Numbered from the stretch's first letter, positions 1-9,890 are shown. The stretch is DNA of 64,000 nucleotides from Janthinobacterium lividum PAMC 25724 (GCA_000242815.2 AHHB01000044.1:124001-188000); one strand, 5' to 3'. Numbers and translations are program-made. Notes: a model not told the origin generated them from the letters alone.

Positions 1-210
1 GACTTGAAACTGGAACGCGCCGCGCACGCCACCGTCAAGGAAGGCATCGCCATCAGCGAAAAAGCCGGCGACTACGTCTCGCGCGACCTGTTCCTGATGA
101 TCCTGGAAGACACGGAAGAGCACATCGACTGGCTCGAAACGCAGATCGACCTGATCGCCAAAGTCGGCATCCAGAACTACCTGCAAAGCCAGATGGCTGT
201 GGAAGAGTAA
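1..210 (+). CDS. bfr: Bacterioferritin, C-terminal part (5' end outside window)
   Basis: The frame is open from base 1 to the TAA at 208-210 and gives about 69 residues of a four-helix ferritin-like protein. The segments [20 protein letters not shown] and [10 protein letters not shown]-like ending are typical of the last two helices of bacterioferritin, the haem-containing iron-storage shell that oxidises and stores Fe(II). The E-x-x-H pair (EEHIDW) would be part of the ferroxidase ligands of the fourth helix. The N-terminal half, including the haem-ligand Met and the first ligand helix, lies before the window. A perfect bidirectional terminator follows 15 bases after the stop. Confidence 0.88.
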   Translation, partial: DLKLERAAHATVKEGIAISEKAGDYVSRDLFLMILEDTEEHIDWLETQIDLIAKVGIQNYLQSQMAVEE

Positions 211-224
211 AGCTTCGGCAGTAG

Positions 225-260
225 CGTAAAAAAACCGGCATGCGTGCCGGTTTTTTTACG
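225..260. terminator. Bidirectional intrinsic terminator between bfr and the GST gene
   Basis: A perfect 16-bp inverted repeat (225-240 with 245-260) has a TGCG loop. It carries seven As on the left and seven Ts on the right, so it works as a rho-independent terminator in both directions for the convergent genes. Confidence 0.9.
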
Positions 261-342
261 CCTGTACTCAGGGCTGTCCGGCGCCTTGGCGCCCGGTGTC
301 GGCGACTGCCTGGCCTTCGACGCGCGACCGCTCAGCGCACGC

Positions 343-957
343 TCACTGCGGCACGGTATCCTTGAACGATTGTCGCTCGGACAGTTTGTCGAACAGGCGT
401 GCCAGCGCCGGATGCGCGGCGCGCCAGTCGATTTCCGGGAAGCGGAAGCTGAGCCAGTCCAAGGTGCAACCCACGGCCACGTCGGCCAGCGTATAGTTCT
501 TGCCGGCGCAATACGCACTCTCGCCCAGACGCGTTTCCAGCGCTGCAAGACCCAGGATGATCTTGTCGAGCTGGCGCGCGATCCAGGCCGCGCTTTGCTG
601 CTCGGGCGGACGCTGCGTGCGCTCCAGGCGCACCAGCACGCCTGCATCGAGGATGCCGTCGGCCAGCGCTTCCCAGTTCTTGATATCGGCGCGCTCGCGG
701 CCATTGCCGCCGGCAGGCAGCAGCTTGCACACTGGCGTCAGCGTGTCGAGGTATTCGACGATGACTTTCGAATCGATCAAGGTGCTGCCATCCTCCATCA
801 CCAGGCAGGGCACCTTGCCCAAGGGATTGGCCTGCGCGATGCGGGTTTCTGGCACCCACACGTTTTCCAGCTCAAAAACATAGTCGAGCTTTTTTTCCGC
901 CAGCACAATACGGGCTTTGCGGACATACGGGCTGGCGAGGGAGCCGATCAGTTTCAT
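343..957 (-). CDS. Glutathione S-transferase family protein
   Basis: The 204-residue product has the two-domain layout of cytosolic glutathione S-transferases. The N-terminal thioredoxin-like domain begins MKLIGSLASPYVRK and carries the LGKVPCLVMEDGSTLIDSK segment, whose cis-Pro and Glu/Asp-Ser motif bind glutathione. An all-helical domain follows, including YTLADVAVGCTLDW, the usual N-capping box region. The frame continues upstream to 1053, but the Met at 957 aligns with where this family normally begins. No good ribosome-binding site is visible there. The substrate cannot be told. It converges on bfr across the shared terminator. Confidence 0.85.
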   Translation of the reverse strand: MKLIGSLASPYVRKARIVLAEKKLDYVFELENVWVPETRIAQANPLGKVPCLVMEDGSTLIDSKVIVEYLDTLTPVCKLLPAGGNGRERADIKNWEALADGILDAGVLVRLERTQRPPEQQSAAWIARQLDKIILGLAALETRLGESAYCAGKNYTLADVAVGCTLDWLSFRFPEIDWRAAHPALARLFDKLSERQSFKDTVPQ

Positions 958-1219
958 AGGTACTTTAAGGTAAAGGAGCAGCGAGCAGTATAACATCGGC
1001 GGCAGCGGCGTTTGGTCGCACGCGCCCAGCGGTCCGCATAGTGTGGCAGGCATGCCGCATCGAGTCCGGATTCGTCCGAAATGGCGGCCATCGGCAGCCG
1101 ACCGACGGCTAGCGAACGGTCAGCGGTGGTAAAATCGGCATTTATCTGTGGCGCCGAAAAATTGCTTAATTGCAATAATCCTACCCTCCCCGCGCGCCAC
1201 ACACCAACCGTTTCTTTAA

Positions 1220-2614
<1,395 letters not shown>

Positions 2615-2649
2615 GCGAGCACCGCGATCCGCATCAGGCAGATCCACTC

Positions 2650-2900
2650 CCGCAGGGCGGCCAGCGCACAAACGCCGCCCGCCCTGTAATGCCGTTCAGT
2701 TAGTGTGTTAGTGATGCTATTTTTAGCCCAAGAACCAGGACAGGGGTCGGACCCTGAGGGGGAATGTGCTTCAATGGAGCACATTCCGATCACGAAGTGA
2801 CCGACCCCAGCTCTTTGCCTCTGGGGTTAGCGAATTTACTGGCGCTCATCAATCACGCCAAAATCCTTAACTGAACGGCATTACCGCCCGCCCTGCGGTT
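2650..2900 (+). terminator. purB terminator split by an insertion
   Basis: The left arm ccgcagggcgg lies at 2650-2660. The matching right arm ccgccctgcgg followed by a T run lies at 2888-2903. The 197-bp element at 2687-2883 sits between them, flanked by two copies of ccgcccgccctg (2675-2686 and 2884-2895). Removing the element and one copy restores a normal GC-rich hairpin followed by ttttt. In the present form the left copy still pairs with 2653-2660, but no T run follows it. Confidence 0.6.
2687..2883. mobile_element. MITE-like element, 197 bp, with 16-bp terminal inverted repeats and 12-bp flanking direct repeats
   Basis: The ends taatgccgttcagtta (2687-2702) and taactgaacggcatta (2868-2883) are perfect inverted repeats. 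Both ends are flanked by the identical 12-mer ccgcccgccctg, as expected of a target-site duplication. Inside are nested hairpins: ggggtcgg (2743-2750) with ccgacccc (2801-2808), and ggaatgtgct (2761-2770) with agcacattcc (2778-2787). There is no room for a transposase, so it would have to move in trans. The internal hairpins recall REP-like sequences. The family is not identified. Confidence 0.65.
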
Positions 2901-2944
2901 TTTCCAGTCATCTTTCTTATAGAATCAGCAGCACGCAGCGCAAT

Positions 2945-2973
2945 TTGATTTTCTTTGGTATATTAAGGCTAAT
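2945..2973 (+). promoter_or_regulatory. Possible sigma-70 promoter for the cytochrome b561/YceI genes
   Basis: TTGATT at 2945-2950 and GCTAAT at 2968-2973 are separated by 17 bases in an AT-rich patch 36 bases before the b561 start. Only the -35 box is a good match, so this is a weak prediction. Confidence 0.3.
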
Positions 2974-3009
2974 TAGTCCTGACACGTACTACTTTCAAGA
3001 AAGCCGCCG

Positions 3010-3534
3010 ATGCAACGCTACACGACCACCGCCATCCTCCTGCACTGGCTAAGTGCCCTGCTGATCATCAGCGCCTTTGTCATGGGCCTGGTCATGACAG
3101 ACATTCCCGGCCTGACGCCCACCAAGCTCAAATATTTCTCCTGGCACAAATGGCTGGGCATAACTGTGCTCGCCGTCGCCGCCATCCGCCTGCTGTGGCG
3201 TAAGGCCAACGTGCCGCCGCCGCACCCGTCCAGCATGCTTGCCTGGCAAAAAAAGGCGGCCGACGCCGTGCACGTGCTGCTGTACCTGCTGATCTTCGCC
3301 GTACCCATTTCAGGCTACCTGTACACCCTGGCGGCCGGCGTGCCGGTCATCTATCTGGGCCTATTCCAGCTGCCGGTCATCATGGCGCCGAACCCCGAGC
3401 TTAAGCCACTTCTAAAAGAGATTCATTATGTTCTGAACATGACGATGGCCGCCGCCGTGGCCGCCCATGTGCTGGCAGCGCTGAAACACCATTTCATCAA
3501 CCGCGATGGCGTACTTAAACGCATGCTGCCATAA
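3010..3534 (+). CDS. Cytochrome b561 family protein
   Basis: The 174-residue protein has four predicted membrane helices and the pattern of histidines expected for two b-type haems: LLHWLSALL near residue 12, FSWHKWLG near 47, a His in the third helix (DAVHVLLY) and AAHVLAALKHH in the last. Members of this family (CybB-like) carry electrons in the inner membrane, with quinol as the usual donor. Two genes for secreted YceI lipocalin-like proteins follow 39 and about 740 bases downstream. YceI proteins bind polyprenyl quinones or amphiphiles, so a shared quinone-related role is a reasonable inference, but the sequence does not prove it. Confidence 0.88.
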   Translation: MQRYTTTAILLHWLSALLIISAFVMGLVMTDIPGLTPTKLKYFSWHKWLGITVLAVAAIRLLWRKANVPPPHPSSMLAWQKKAADAVHVLLYLLIFAVPISGYLYTLAAGVPVIYLGLFQLPVIMAPNPELKPLLKEIHYVLNMTMAAAVAAHVLAALKHHFINRDGVLKRMLP

Positions 3535-3573
3535 CGTCCTCCCTTTGCTCACTGAAACACAGGAAAAAACAAG

Positions 3574-4128
3574 ATGAACACCACCCAACGCATCGTCCTC
3601 GCTTCCCTGCTGGGCCTATCCGTGGCCGCCACCGCGGCCACCGTGCTGAAAGTCGATCCCGCCAAGACCAGCGTGTCGGCCGCGTTCAAGCAAATGAACG
3701 TCCCCGTGGAAGCGAAGTTCAAGAAATTCAATATCGCCATCGATTACAACCCGGCCACGCCGGATGCCTCGAAAGCGTCAGTTGAAATCGACACGGCCAG
3801 CATCGATATCGGCGACCCGGAGTACAACAAGGAAGTGGCCAAGAAAGAATGGTTCAACTCGGCCCAGTTCCCGAAAGCCACGTTTGTCTCGAGCAGCATC
3901 AAGGCCGCCGGCGCCGGCAAGCTGACCGTGAGCGGCAAACTGAGCATCAAGGGCAAGACCAGCGACGTGAGCTTCCCCATGACGGTGAAAGCCGATGGCG
4001 GCAAATACGCATTTGACGGCGCCCTGCCGATCAAGCGCCTGACCTACAACATCGGCGAAGGCGAGTGGAAAGACACCAGCATGGTTGCCGATGAAGTCAC
4101 CATCAAATTCCACGTCGCCGCCCAGTAA
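3574..4128 (+). CDS. YceI family periplasmic protein (first copy)
   Basis: The 184-residue protein begins with a signal peptide (about residues 1-20, ending near AATAA). A YceI domain follows, an eight-stranded lipocalin-like barrel that binds isoprenoid or other amphiphilic molecules. Recognisable parts are LKVDPAKTSVSAAF, IDTASIDIGDPEYNKEV, WFNSAQFPKATFVSSSI and a final beta-rich GEWKDTSMVADEVTIKFHV. An AGGA ribosome-binding site lies ten bases before the ATG. It follows the b561 gene by 39 bases and is probably in the same transcript. It is clearly diverged from the second YceI gene downstream. Confidence 0.86.
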   Translation: MNTTQRIVLASLLGLSVAATAATVLKVDPAKTSVSAAFKQMNVPVEAKFKKFNIAIDYNPATPDASKASVEIDTASIDIGDPEYNKEVAKKEWFNSAQFPKATFVSSSIKAAGAGKLTVSGKLSIKGKTSDVSFPMTVKADGGKYAFDGALPIKRLTYNIGEGEWKDTSMVADEVTIKFHVAAQ

Positions 4129-4131
4129 CAC

Positions 4132-4230
4132 CTGAGAAAACGTCCATGGCTGCGTTGCTCTTGCCCGGTTTTCCACCTTGTGCTTTTCGTACTGCACCAG
4201 GCAAGGCGCCTTGTCCTGAACGTTTTTCAG
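4132..4230. repeat. Palindromic intergenic repeat, copy A (99 bp)
   Basis: The ends ctgagaaaacgtccatggc and, on the other strand, ctgaaaaacgttcaggac form an imperfect inverted repeat. The internal motif ttcgtactgc and the overall layout are shared with copy B at 12102-12190, 8 kb away. It sits between the two YceI genes with no open frame. It looks like a small dispersed palindromic element. Confidence 0.5.
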
Positions 4231-4276
4231 TCGTTACCAAAAACAACCCCACCACCTGTTCAACTATAGGATCTGC

Positions 4277-4852
4277 ATGAAATTTTCGCACTTGATGATC
4301 GCCGTGCTGGCCGCTGCCAGCACTGGTTCGGCCATGGCCGCCGCCGACACCTACAACCTCGACCCGACGCATACCTTCCCCAGCTTTGAAGCCGATCACA
4401 TGGGCCTGTCCGTCTGGCGTGGCAAGTTCAACAAAACCAAGGGCAGCGTGACACTGGACCGTGCCGCCAAGACAGGCAGCCTGGACCTGGTCATCGATGC
4501 CGATTCGATCGATTTCGGCTTCGACGCCATGAACACGCACGCAAAAAAAGCGGACATGTTCAACGTGGAAAAATTCCCGGCAATCACTTACAAGAGCACG
4601 TCGCTCAAGTTCAACGGCGATCAGCTGGTGGAAGTGAACGGCGAACTGACCCTGCTGGGCGTGACCAAGCCCGTCACATTGAACGTGAGTAAATTCAAGT
4701 GCATCATGCACCCGCGCTACAAGCGCGAAGTGTGCGGCGCTGACGCCAGTGCGCAATTCAAGCGCAGCGACTTTGGCCTGAACTACGGCATGCCGGCGTT
4801 CTCGCCGGAAGTCAAGCTGGCCATCCAGGTCGAAGCGATCAAGGCCGATTAA
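4277..4852 (+). CDS. YceI family periplasmic protein (second copy)
   Basis: The 191-residue YceI protein has an N-terminal signal peptide (MKFSHLMIAVLAAAS, cleavage near SAMAA). The mature part starts DTYNLDPTHTFPSFEADHMG, the typical first strands, and continues with KADMFNVEKFPAITYKS and LTLLGVTKPVTL. Two cysteines (KCIMHPRYKREVC) are spaced as in several YceI proteins and could form a disulphide. It follows the first YceI gene by 148 bases, a gap filled by the palindromic repeat. A strong terminator follows 30 bases after the stop, closing the b561-yceI-yceI group. Confidence 0.87.
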   Translation: MKFSHLMIAVLAAASTGSAMAAADTYNLDPTHTFPSFEADHMGLSVWRGKFNKTKGSVTLDRAAKTGSLDLVIDADSIDFGFDAMNTHAKKADMFNVEKFPAITYKSTSLKFNGDQLVEVNGELTLLGVTKPVTLNVSKFKCIMHPRYKREVCGADASAQFKRSDFGLNYGMPAFSPEVKLAIQVEAIKAD

Positions 4853-4882
4853 GGTCGATTAAGCACGGCCTTGCAGCATGAC

Positions 4883-4918
4883 AAGCCCGCCTCGCTGCAC
4901 GCAGCCAGGCGGGCTTTT
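4883..4918 (+). terminator. Intrinsic terminator after the b561/YceI genes
   Basis: The stem aagcccgcct (4883-4892) pairs with aggcgggctt (4907-4916), with a small inner gctg/cagc pairing and Ts at the end. The rest of 4919-5120 shows no gene or clear signal. Confidence 0.75.
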
Positions 4919-5123
4919 GCATGCGCGACGCAAGGGCGCTGGACTTTTTATGCTGCGGCTTATGCTGCGGCATCAATATCACCTGGCGCCAAGGCAAGTA
5001 CGCACAAATACCACGGCGCTGGCACGGGGAAAATGACACTGGCAAGCGGCTCCTGCCACTGCACCACTGGAAGTTGTGTCCATTAAAACAAATAAATGCA
5101 ACCATGCCGCCCGGAAAATGTGA

Positions 5124-5152
5124 TTGACTAGTGCGAGTTCGATACGGATACT
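5124..5152 (+). promoter_or_regulatory. Possible sigma-70 promoter for the S46 peptidase
   Basis: TTGACT at 5124-5129 and GATACT at 5147-5152 have a 17-base spacer. They lie about 77 bases before the ATG at 5229. The -35 box matches well and the -10 box is fair. Confidence 0.4.
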
Positions 5153-5228
5153 ATGCCTCGCCCGCTGAGAAAAACACTGGGTACACGTTGGTTCCGCCTT
5201 CCCACCATGTAAAAAGACTAGAACTCGA

Positions 5229-7382
5229 ATGAAAAAATCTTTAATCGCGCTCGCCATCCTGAGCAACTTCGCACACGCCGACGAAGGCATGTGGATGCCC
5301 CAACAGCTGCCACAAGTAGCCAAGGAACTGAAAGCGGCCGGACTGAAACTCGATCCGACCACCCTGACCAAACTGACCGAGTTCCCGATGGGTGCCATCG
5401 TCAGCCTGGGCGGCTGCTCGGCCTCGTTCGTCTCGCCGCAAGGCCTCGTTGCCACCAACCACCATTGCGTCTACAACAGCGTGGCGGTCAATTCGACCAA
5501 AGAGCGCGATTTGCTGGCTAACGGCTTCCTGGCCAAGACGTTCGCGGAAGAATTGCCGGCCGCTCCTGGTAGCCGCATCTTCGTCACCTCGGCCGTGACC
5601 AATGTCAGCGACAAGATCATCAGCGCCGACGTAGCCAAGCTGCAAGGCAAGGCACGCATCGACGCGATCGAGAAAAACCAGAAAAAACTGGTTGCAGAGT
5701 GCGAAAAAGAAGCCGGTTTCCGCTGCACCGTGTCGGCCTACTACGGCGGCCTGGAGTTCTACCTGATCAAGCAACTGGAAATCCGCGACGTGCGCCTGGT
5801 GCACGCGCCTCCAGCGGGCGTGGGCAAGTTTGGCGGCGACGTCGACAACTGGATGTGGCCACGTCACACCGGCGACTACGGTTTCTACCGCGCCTACGTC
5901 AGCCGCGACGGCAAAGCTGCCGACTTCAGCAAGGACAACGTGCCTTACCAGCCTAAACACGTGCTGAAACTGGCCAAGGATGGCTTAAAAGAAGGCGATT
6001 TCGTGATGGTCCTCGGCTACCCTGGCCGCACCAACCGTCACCGCCTGCCATCGGAAGTGGCTTACACGTTTGACTGGAACTATCCAGCCTTCGTAAAAGC
6101 GTCGGGCGAAACCCTGGCCATCATCGCGCGCGAAACCAAGGACAACAAGGATGTGGCCCTGAAATACGCGGGTCAGGTCGCTGGCGTCAATAATTACTAC
6201 AAGAACCGCCAAGGCATGCTCGATTCCTACGCCGGCAGCGACTTCCTGGCGCGCAAGACGACGCAACACAATGACATGAAAGCATGGGTCAACGCCAATC
6301 CTGCACGCAAGGCTGAATTTGCCGGCGATATCGAGCAAGTGGAAAAGCTGATCGCCGAGCGCGATGCCGACACCAAGCGCGACTTCTTCCTCAGCTACGC
6401 ACAGCCGCGCCTGCTGAGCACAGCACGCAGCTTGTACCGCCTGTCCAACGAGAGCACCAAGGCCGACACGGAACGCAAGTCCGGCTACCAGACGCGCGAT
6501 TTGCCGCGCCTGGCCTCGGGCATCACGTCGGTCGAGCGCACCTACGATGAAGCAGTCGACAAGGCATTGGTATTGAACAGCCTGAGCAAGTACGCCGCGC
6601 AACCGGCAGCACAACGCCGCGCCAGCTTCGACGCCGCCATCGGCATCAAGGATGGCATGTCGGCCGCCGAACTGTCCACCGCGCTGGACAAACTGTATGC
6701 CGGCAGCAAACTGGGCGACAAGGAAGAACGCGCAGCATGGCTGAAACGCACGCCAGCCGAATTCCAGGCCAGCAAGGATAGCTTCATCCAGGCAGCCGTT
6801 GCCATGTATCCCGATTCGCTGAAAAACGAAGCGGAAGACGAAGAACTGGCCGGCAAGATCCAGCAAGCCTACGCCAACTACATGAAAGCAAAAATTGCCT
6901 TCATGAAGAGCAAGGGACTGGCCGTCTATCCTGACGCCAACAGCACCTTGCGCGTGACGTTCGGCAAAGTTGCCGGCCGTGACCACGGCGCCGACGGCAC
7001 CACCTGGAGCGCGTTTACCACCGTCAAGGGCATCACTGCCAAAGCCACGGGCGAAGGTGAATTCAATGCACCGGCGAATCAACTGGCCGCAATCAAAGCC
7101 AAGGACTTCGGCAAATTTGTTGATCCGAAACTGAAAACCGTGCCGGTCGACTACCTGGCGACTCTGGACATCACCGGTGGCAACTCCGGTTCGGCTGCCC
7201 TGAATGCAAAAGGCGAATTCATCGGTCTGGCCTTCGATGGCACCTTGGACTCGATCATTTCCGATTGGGACTACAACAAGGCCAACACCCGTTCGATCCA
7301 GGTCGACCTGCGCTACATGCTGTGGAACATGAAACACATCGACCGCGCAGACAACCTGCTCAAAGAAATGGGCGCTGAGTAA
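5229..7382 (+). CDS. S46 family dipeptidyl peptidase (DPP7/DPP11 type)
   Basis: The 717-residue protein has a signal peptide (MKKSLIALAILSNFAHA) and the full S46 layout. A chymotrypsin-like double barrel is interrupted by a large helical domain (roughly residues 270-570). TNHHC (His79) and GGNSGS (Ser653) carry catalytic His and Ser, and the GDVDNWMWPRHTGDYG segment near residue 216 carries the Asp. These enzymes remove dipeptides from peptide N-termini in the periplasm. Eighteen residues after the catalytic Ser lies Gly (LAFDGT). In the Porphyromonas enzymes this position is Gly in DPP7 and Arg in the acidic-specific DPP11, so hydrophobic P1 specificity is inferred. Confidence 0.93.
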   Translation: MKKSLIALAILSNFAHADEGMWMPQQLPQVAKELKAAGLKLDPTTLTKLTEFPMGAIVSLGGCSASFVSPQGLVATNHHCVYNSVAVNSTKERDLLANGFLAKTFAEELPAAPGSRIFVTSAVTNVSDKIISADVAKLQGKARIDAIEKNQKKLVAECEKEAGFRCTVSAYYGGLEFYLIKQLEIRDVRLVHAPPAGVGKFGGDVDNWMWPRHTGDYGFYRAYVSRDGKAADFSKDNVPYQPKHVLKLAKDGLKEGDFVMVLGYPGRTNRHRLPSEVAYTFDWNYPAFVKASGETLAIIARETKDNKDVALKYAGQVAGVNNYYKNRQGMLDSYAGSDFLARKTTQHNDMKAWVNANPARKAEFAGDIEQVEKLIAERDADTKRDFFLSYAQPRLLSTARSLYRLSNESTKADTERKSGYQTRDLPRLASGITSVERTYDEAVDKALVLNSLSKYAAQPAAQRRASFDAAIGIKDGMSAAELSTALDKLYAGSKLGDKEERAAWLKRTPAEFQASKDSFIQAAVAMYPDSLKNEAEDEELAGKIQQAYANYMKAKIAFMKSKGLAVYPDANSTLRVTFGKVAGRDHGADGTTWSAFTTVKGITAKATGEGEFNAPANQLAAIKAKDFGKFVDPKLKTVPVDYLATLDITGGNSGSAALNAKGEFIGLAFDGTLDSIISDWDYNKANTRSIQVDLRYMLWNMKHIDRADNLLKEMGAE

Positions 7383-7421
7383 CAAGAAACGATCAGCCGC
7401 TCACGCGCGCTTGTCAGCTGA

Positions 7422-7449
7422 GCCACTCCTGCGGGAGTGGCTTTTTTTC
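7422..7449 (+). terminator. Intrinsic terminator after the S46 peptidase
   Basis: The 9-bp stem agccactcc/ggagtggct has a TGCG loop and is followed by a run of Ts. Confidence 0.85.
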
Positions 7450-7451
7450 GT

Positions 7452-8021
7452 CTAGCGTTTGATCTTTGAAAACCGGTAAGGTACGCCTTGCTGCGCGCCA
7501 AACACCTGCGCTCGAGGGTTTCCCAAGGGCAGCATCACGCGCCGTCCATCCTGCAGCAGCAGGGCCAGGTCGGCGCCGGGAAAACGCTGCGCCAACAGCC
7601 GATAGGCTGGCCGTGCTATGGCAGCGGCGGGAATCACGATGCGGTAATCGGCATCGCCAAAGTCCAGTAACAGCGCGGGAACCTCGTCCGGCCCGGGCAA
7701 GGCCGTGATGCGCAGGTGCGTGCGTCCCTTGACCAGCTCGATGGCTGACCAGGCGGGCAAGGCGCGCTCGGTGGCGCCGATCTGCAACTGCGGCGCCTGC
7801 CTGCCATCCGCCGAACGCAGCAGGACATCGGGCCGCGCCGCCGGCGCTGCTATATCGACGGCCAGCAACCAGCCCCGGTAGCGTATCAGCGCGCCTTGCG
7901 CGCTGGCAGTGACGGAGCCGCCAGGTGCCACGGGGTCCTTGCTCGCCTGCAAACGCAGCGGCGCCGCCTGCGCTGCCAGGCAAGCCCACCACACCAGCGC
8001 CGCCAGCATCATCTTGTCCAT
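7452..8021 (-). CDS. Secreted protein of unknown function
   Basis: The 189-residue frame starts at an ATG preceded by GGAGG at the right distance. It has a clear signal peptide (MDKMMLAALVWWACLAAQA, then APLRLQ). The mature part is rich in beta-strand-like segments, e.g. GALIRYRGWLLAVDI and LLLDFGDADYRIVIP, and ends in a basic tail (YRFSKIKR). I do not recognise the family. It converges on the S46 gene and is not obviously in an operon. The good signal peptide, ribosome-binding site and length favour a real gene. Confidence 0.65.
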   Translation of the reverse strand: MDKMMLAALVWWACLAAQAAPLRLQASKDPVAPGGSVTASAQGALIRYRGWLLAVDIAAPAARPDVLLRSADGRQAPQLQIGATERALPAWSAIELVKGRTHLRITALPGPDEVPALLLDFGDADYRIVIPAAAIARPAYRLLAQRFPGADLALLLQDGRRVMLPLGNPRAQVFGAQQGVPYRFSKIKR

Positions 8022-8173
8022 GCCGCCTCCATCCTTGCACCTGAAACGTATTCATAACACAGGCGCCGTCGTTGCCTGCTGTTGCGCCTCAAGGCATCAG
8101 CGCCGGTGCTACAATTACCCTCTTGTGGGCGTACTTACCCGGCGCGCCTTCCCCCTCCCAGACTCAGACCGCT

Positions 8174-9862
8174 ATGCCACCAGACTTGCGCACGACCTAC
8201 GAACTCGGTAACCACAACCAGACCACGACCTGGCTGGAATGCATCACTTTCTACAAAGATCTCGCCGCACGCTACCCGCAGGTGCTGCATTTCGAACAAA
8301 TCGGCCTGTCCGATTCGGGCGTGCCCATCCATGCTGGCGTCGTCAGCGCCGATGGCGTGTTTGACCGCGAGCAAATCAAGCGCGCAGGGCGCAGCGTTTT
8401 CTTCAACAATAATGGCATCCACCCGGGTGAACCGGAAGGCATCGACGCTTGCATGGCCATCGTGCGCGACCTCTGCACGCAGCCGGAACGCCTGGCGGCC
8501 CTGGGTAGCACCGTGCTGCTGTTCATTCCAATCTACAACGTCGATGGCAGCCTGAATCGCGCCAATACCTCGCGCGTGAACCAGGATGGCCCGGAGCAAT
8601 TCGGTTTCCGCGGCAACAGCCGCCACCTGGACCTGAACCGCGACTTCATCAAGTGCGACAGCCTGAACGCGCAAGTATTCAACCGTCTGCTGAGCAGCTG
8701 GGACCCGGACGTCATGGTCGACACGCATACCTCGAACGGCGCCGACTATCCGTACACGATGACCCTGATCCACACGCAGACGGATAAACTGGGCAATGGC
8801 CTGGGTCCGTTCCTGCAACAGACCATGCTGCCGCACATCTTTGCCGCAATGGAAAACGCCGGCTGGCCCACCTGCCCGTACGTCAATCCCGTCAAGGACA
8901 GCCCCGACCACGGCATCGCCGAATTCCTCGAAGTACCGCGTTTCTCGACCGGTTTTGCGGCCCTGCACCATGTCATCGGTTTCATGCCGGAAACGCATAT
9001 GTTGAAACCATTTGCCGACCGCTACGCTTCCATGCGCGCCCTGCTCGACATCACCCTGGCGTTCACCATCGAGCATGGTGAACAGATCAAGCAACTGCGT
9101 GCGCAAGCCAAGGCGGCTAGCCGCACGCAAGCACAATGGCCGATCCACTGGGTCATGAACGAAGAGCAGCCGTCGACTTTCCCCTTCAAGGGCTATGCGG
9201 CGCAATACACGCCTAGTATCTTGGGCAACTACCAGCGCCTGTCGTATGACCGCTCGCAACCGTGGGAGCGCGATATCGCTTACTACAACCGCTTCGATGC
9301 GGACGTCACCGTGGCCGCGCCGAAAGCCTATGTAGTGCCGCAAGCCTGGCGCGAAGTCATCGAGCGGCTGCGCTGGAACGGCGTTGAAATGTCGCGCATC
9401 ACCGAAGAACAGACCTTAACGGCGCGCTACTACCATATCGCCAACGTCGGCACGCGCACCACCCCCTACGAAGGCCACATGTTCCACGAGACGGTGGAAC
9501 TGGAGGCACGCATGGGCGAATTCACGGTGCAGGCGGGCGATTATGTGATCAGCCTGGAGCAGGACAAGGCGCGCTATGCGGTGGAAACGCTGGAGCCGCA
9601 GGCGCACGACAGCTTCTTCCGCTGGGGCTTTTTCAACAGCGTGCTGGAGAAGAAAGAAGCATTTTCCGATTACGTCTTCGAAGACATGGCATCCGAGTTG
9701 CTGCGCGATGAGCCAGCGCTGGCGGCCAAGTTTGCCGACTGGAAAGCAGCGAACCCGGCCTTGCTGAGCAATCAAGGAGCCGTCCTCGACTTCATTTTTG
9801 AGCACTGCCAGCGCTTCGCCGAGCCTGAATGGCGGCGCTACCCCGTCATTGCCCTGATGTAA
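8174..9862 (+). CDS. M14 family zinc carboxypeptidase-like protein
   Basis: The 562-residue protein has an N-terminal M14 domain. The H-x-x-E zinc motif is in GIHPGEPEG (His83, Glu86) and the third ligand in DTHTSNGADY (His185). The substrate-binding LNRDF and the late GFMPETHM segment follow. After about residue 330 there is an additional beta-rich region (WREVIERLRWNG, YHETVELEARMGEF-like) common in larger bacterial members. The ATG at 8174 starts the conserved part; the frame extends 34 codons further upstream without supporting signals. No signal peptide is seen, so it may be cytoplasmic. It would release C-terminal amino acids. Confidence 0.87.
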   Translation: MPPDLRTTYELGNHNQTTTWLECITFYKDLAARYPQVLHFEQIGLSDSGVPIHAGVVSADGVFDREQIKRAGRSVFFNNNGIHPGEPEGIDACMAIVRDLCTQPERLAALGSTVLLFIPIYNVDGSLNRANTSRVNQDGPEQFGFRGNSRHLDLNRDFIKCDSLNAQVFNRLLSSWDPDVMVDTHTSNGADYPYTMTLIHTQTDKLGNGLGPFLQQTMLPHIFAAMENAGWPTCPYVNPVKDSPDHGIAEFLEVPRFSTGFAALHHVIGFMPETHMLKPFADRYASMRALLDITLAFTIEHGEQIKQLRAQAKAASRTQAQWPIHWVMNEEQPSTFPFKGYAAQYTPSILGNYQRLSYDRSQPWERDIAYYNRFDADVTVAAPKAYVVPQAWREVIERLRWNGVEMSRITEEQTLTARYYHIANVGTRTTPYEGHMFHETVELEARMGEFTVQAGDYVISLEQDKARYAVETLEPQAHDSFFRWGFFNSVLEKKEAFSDYVFEDMASELLRDEPALAAKFADWKAANPALLSNQGAVLDFIFEHCQRFAEPEWRRYPVIALM

Positions 9863-9890
9863 ATCAAGGCCGTAGCAACTGCAACATCCT

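Noticed and set aside
4853-5228. A small gene between the second YceI gene and the S46 peptidase
   Set aside because: The short frames there have no ribosome-binding site or protein-like composition. Only a terminator and a possible promoter are seen.
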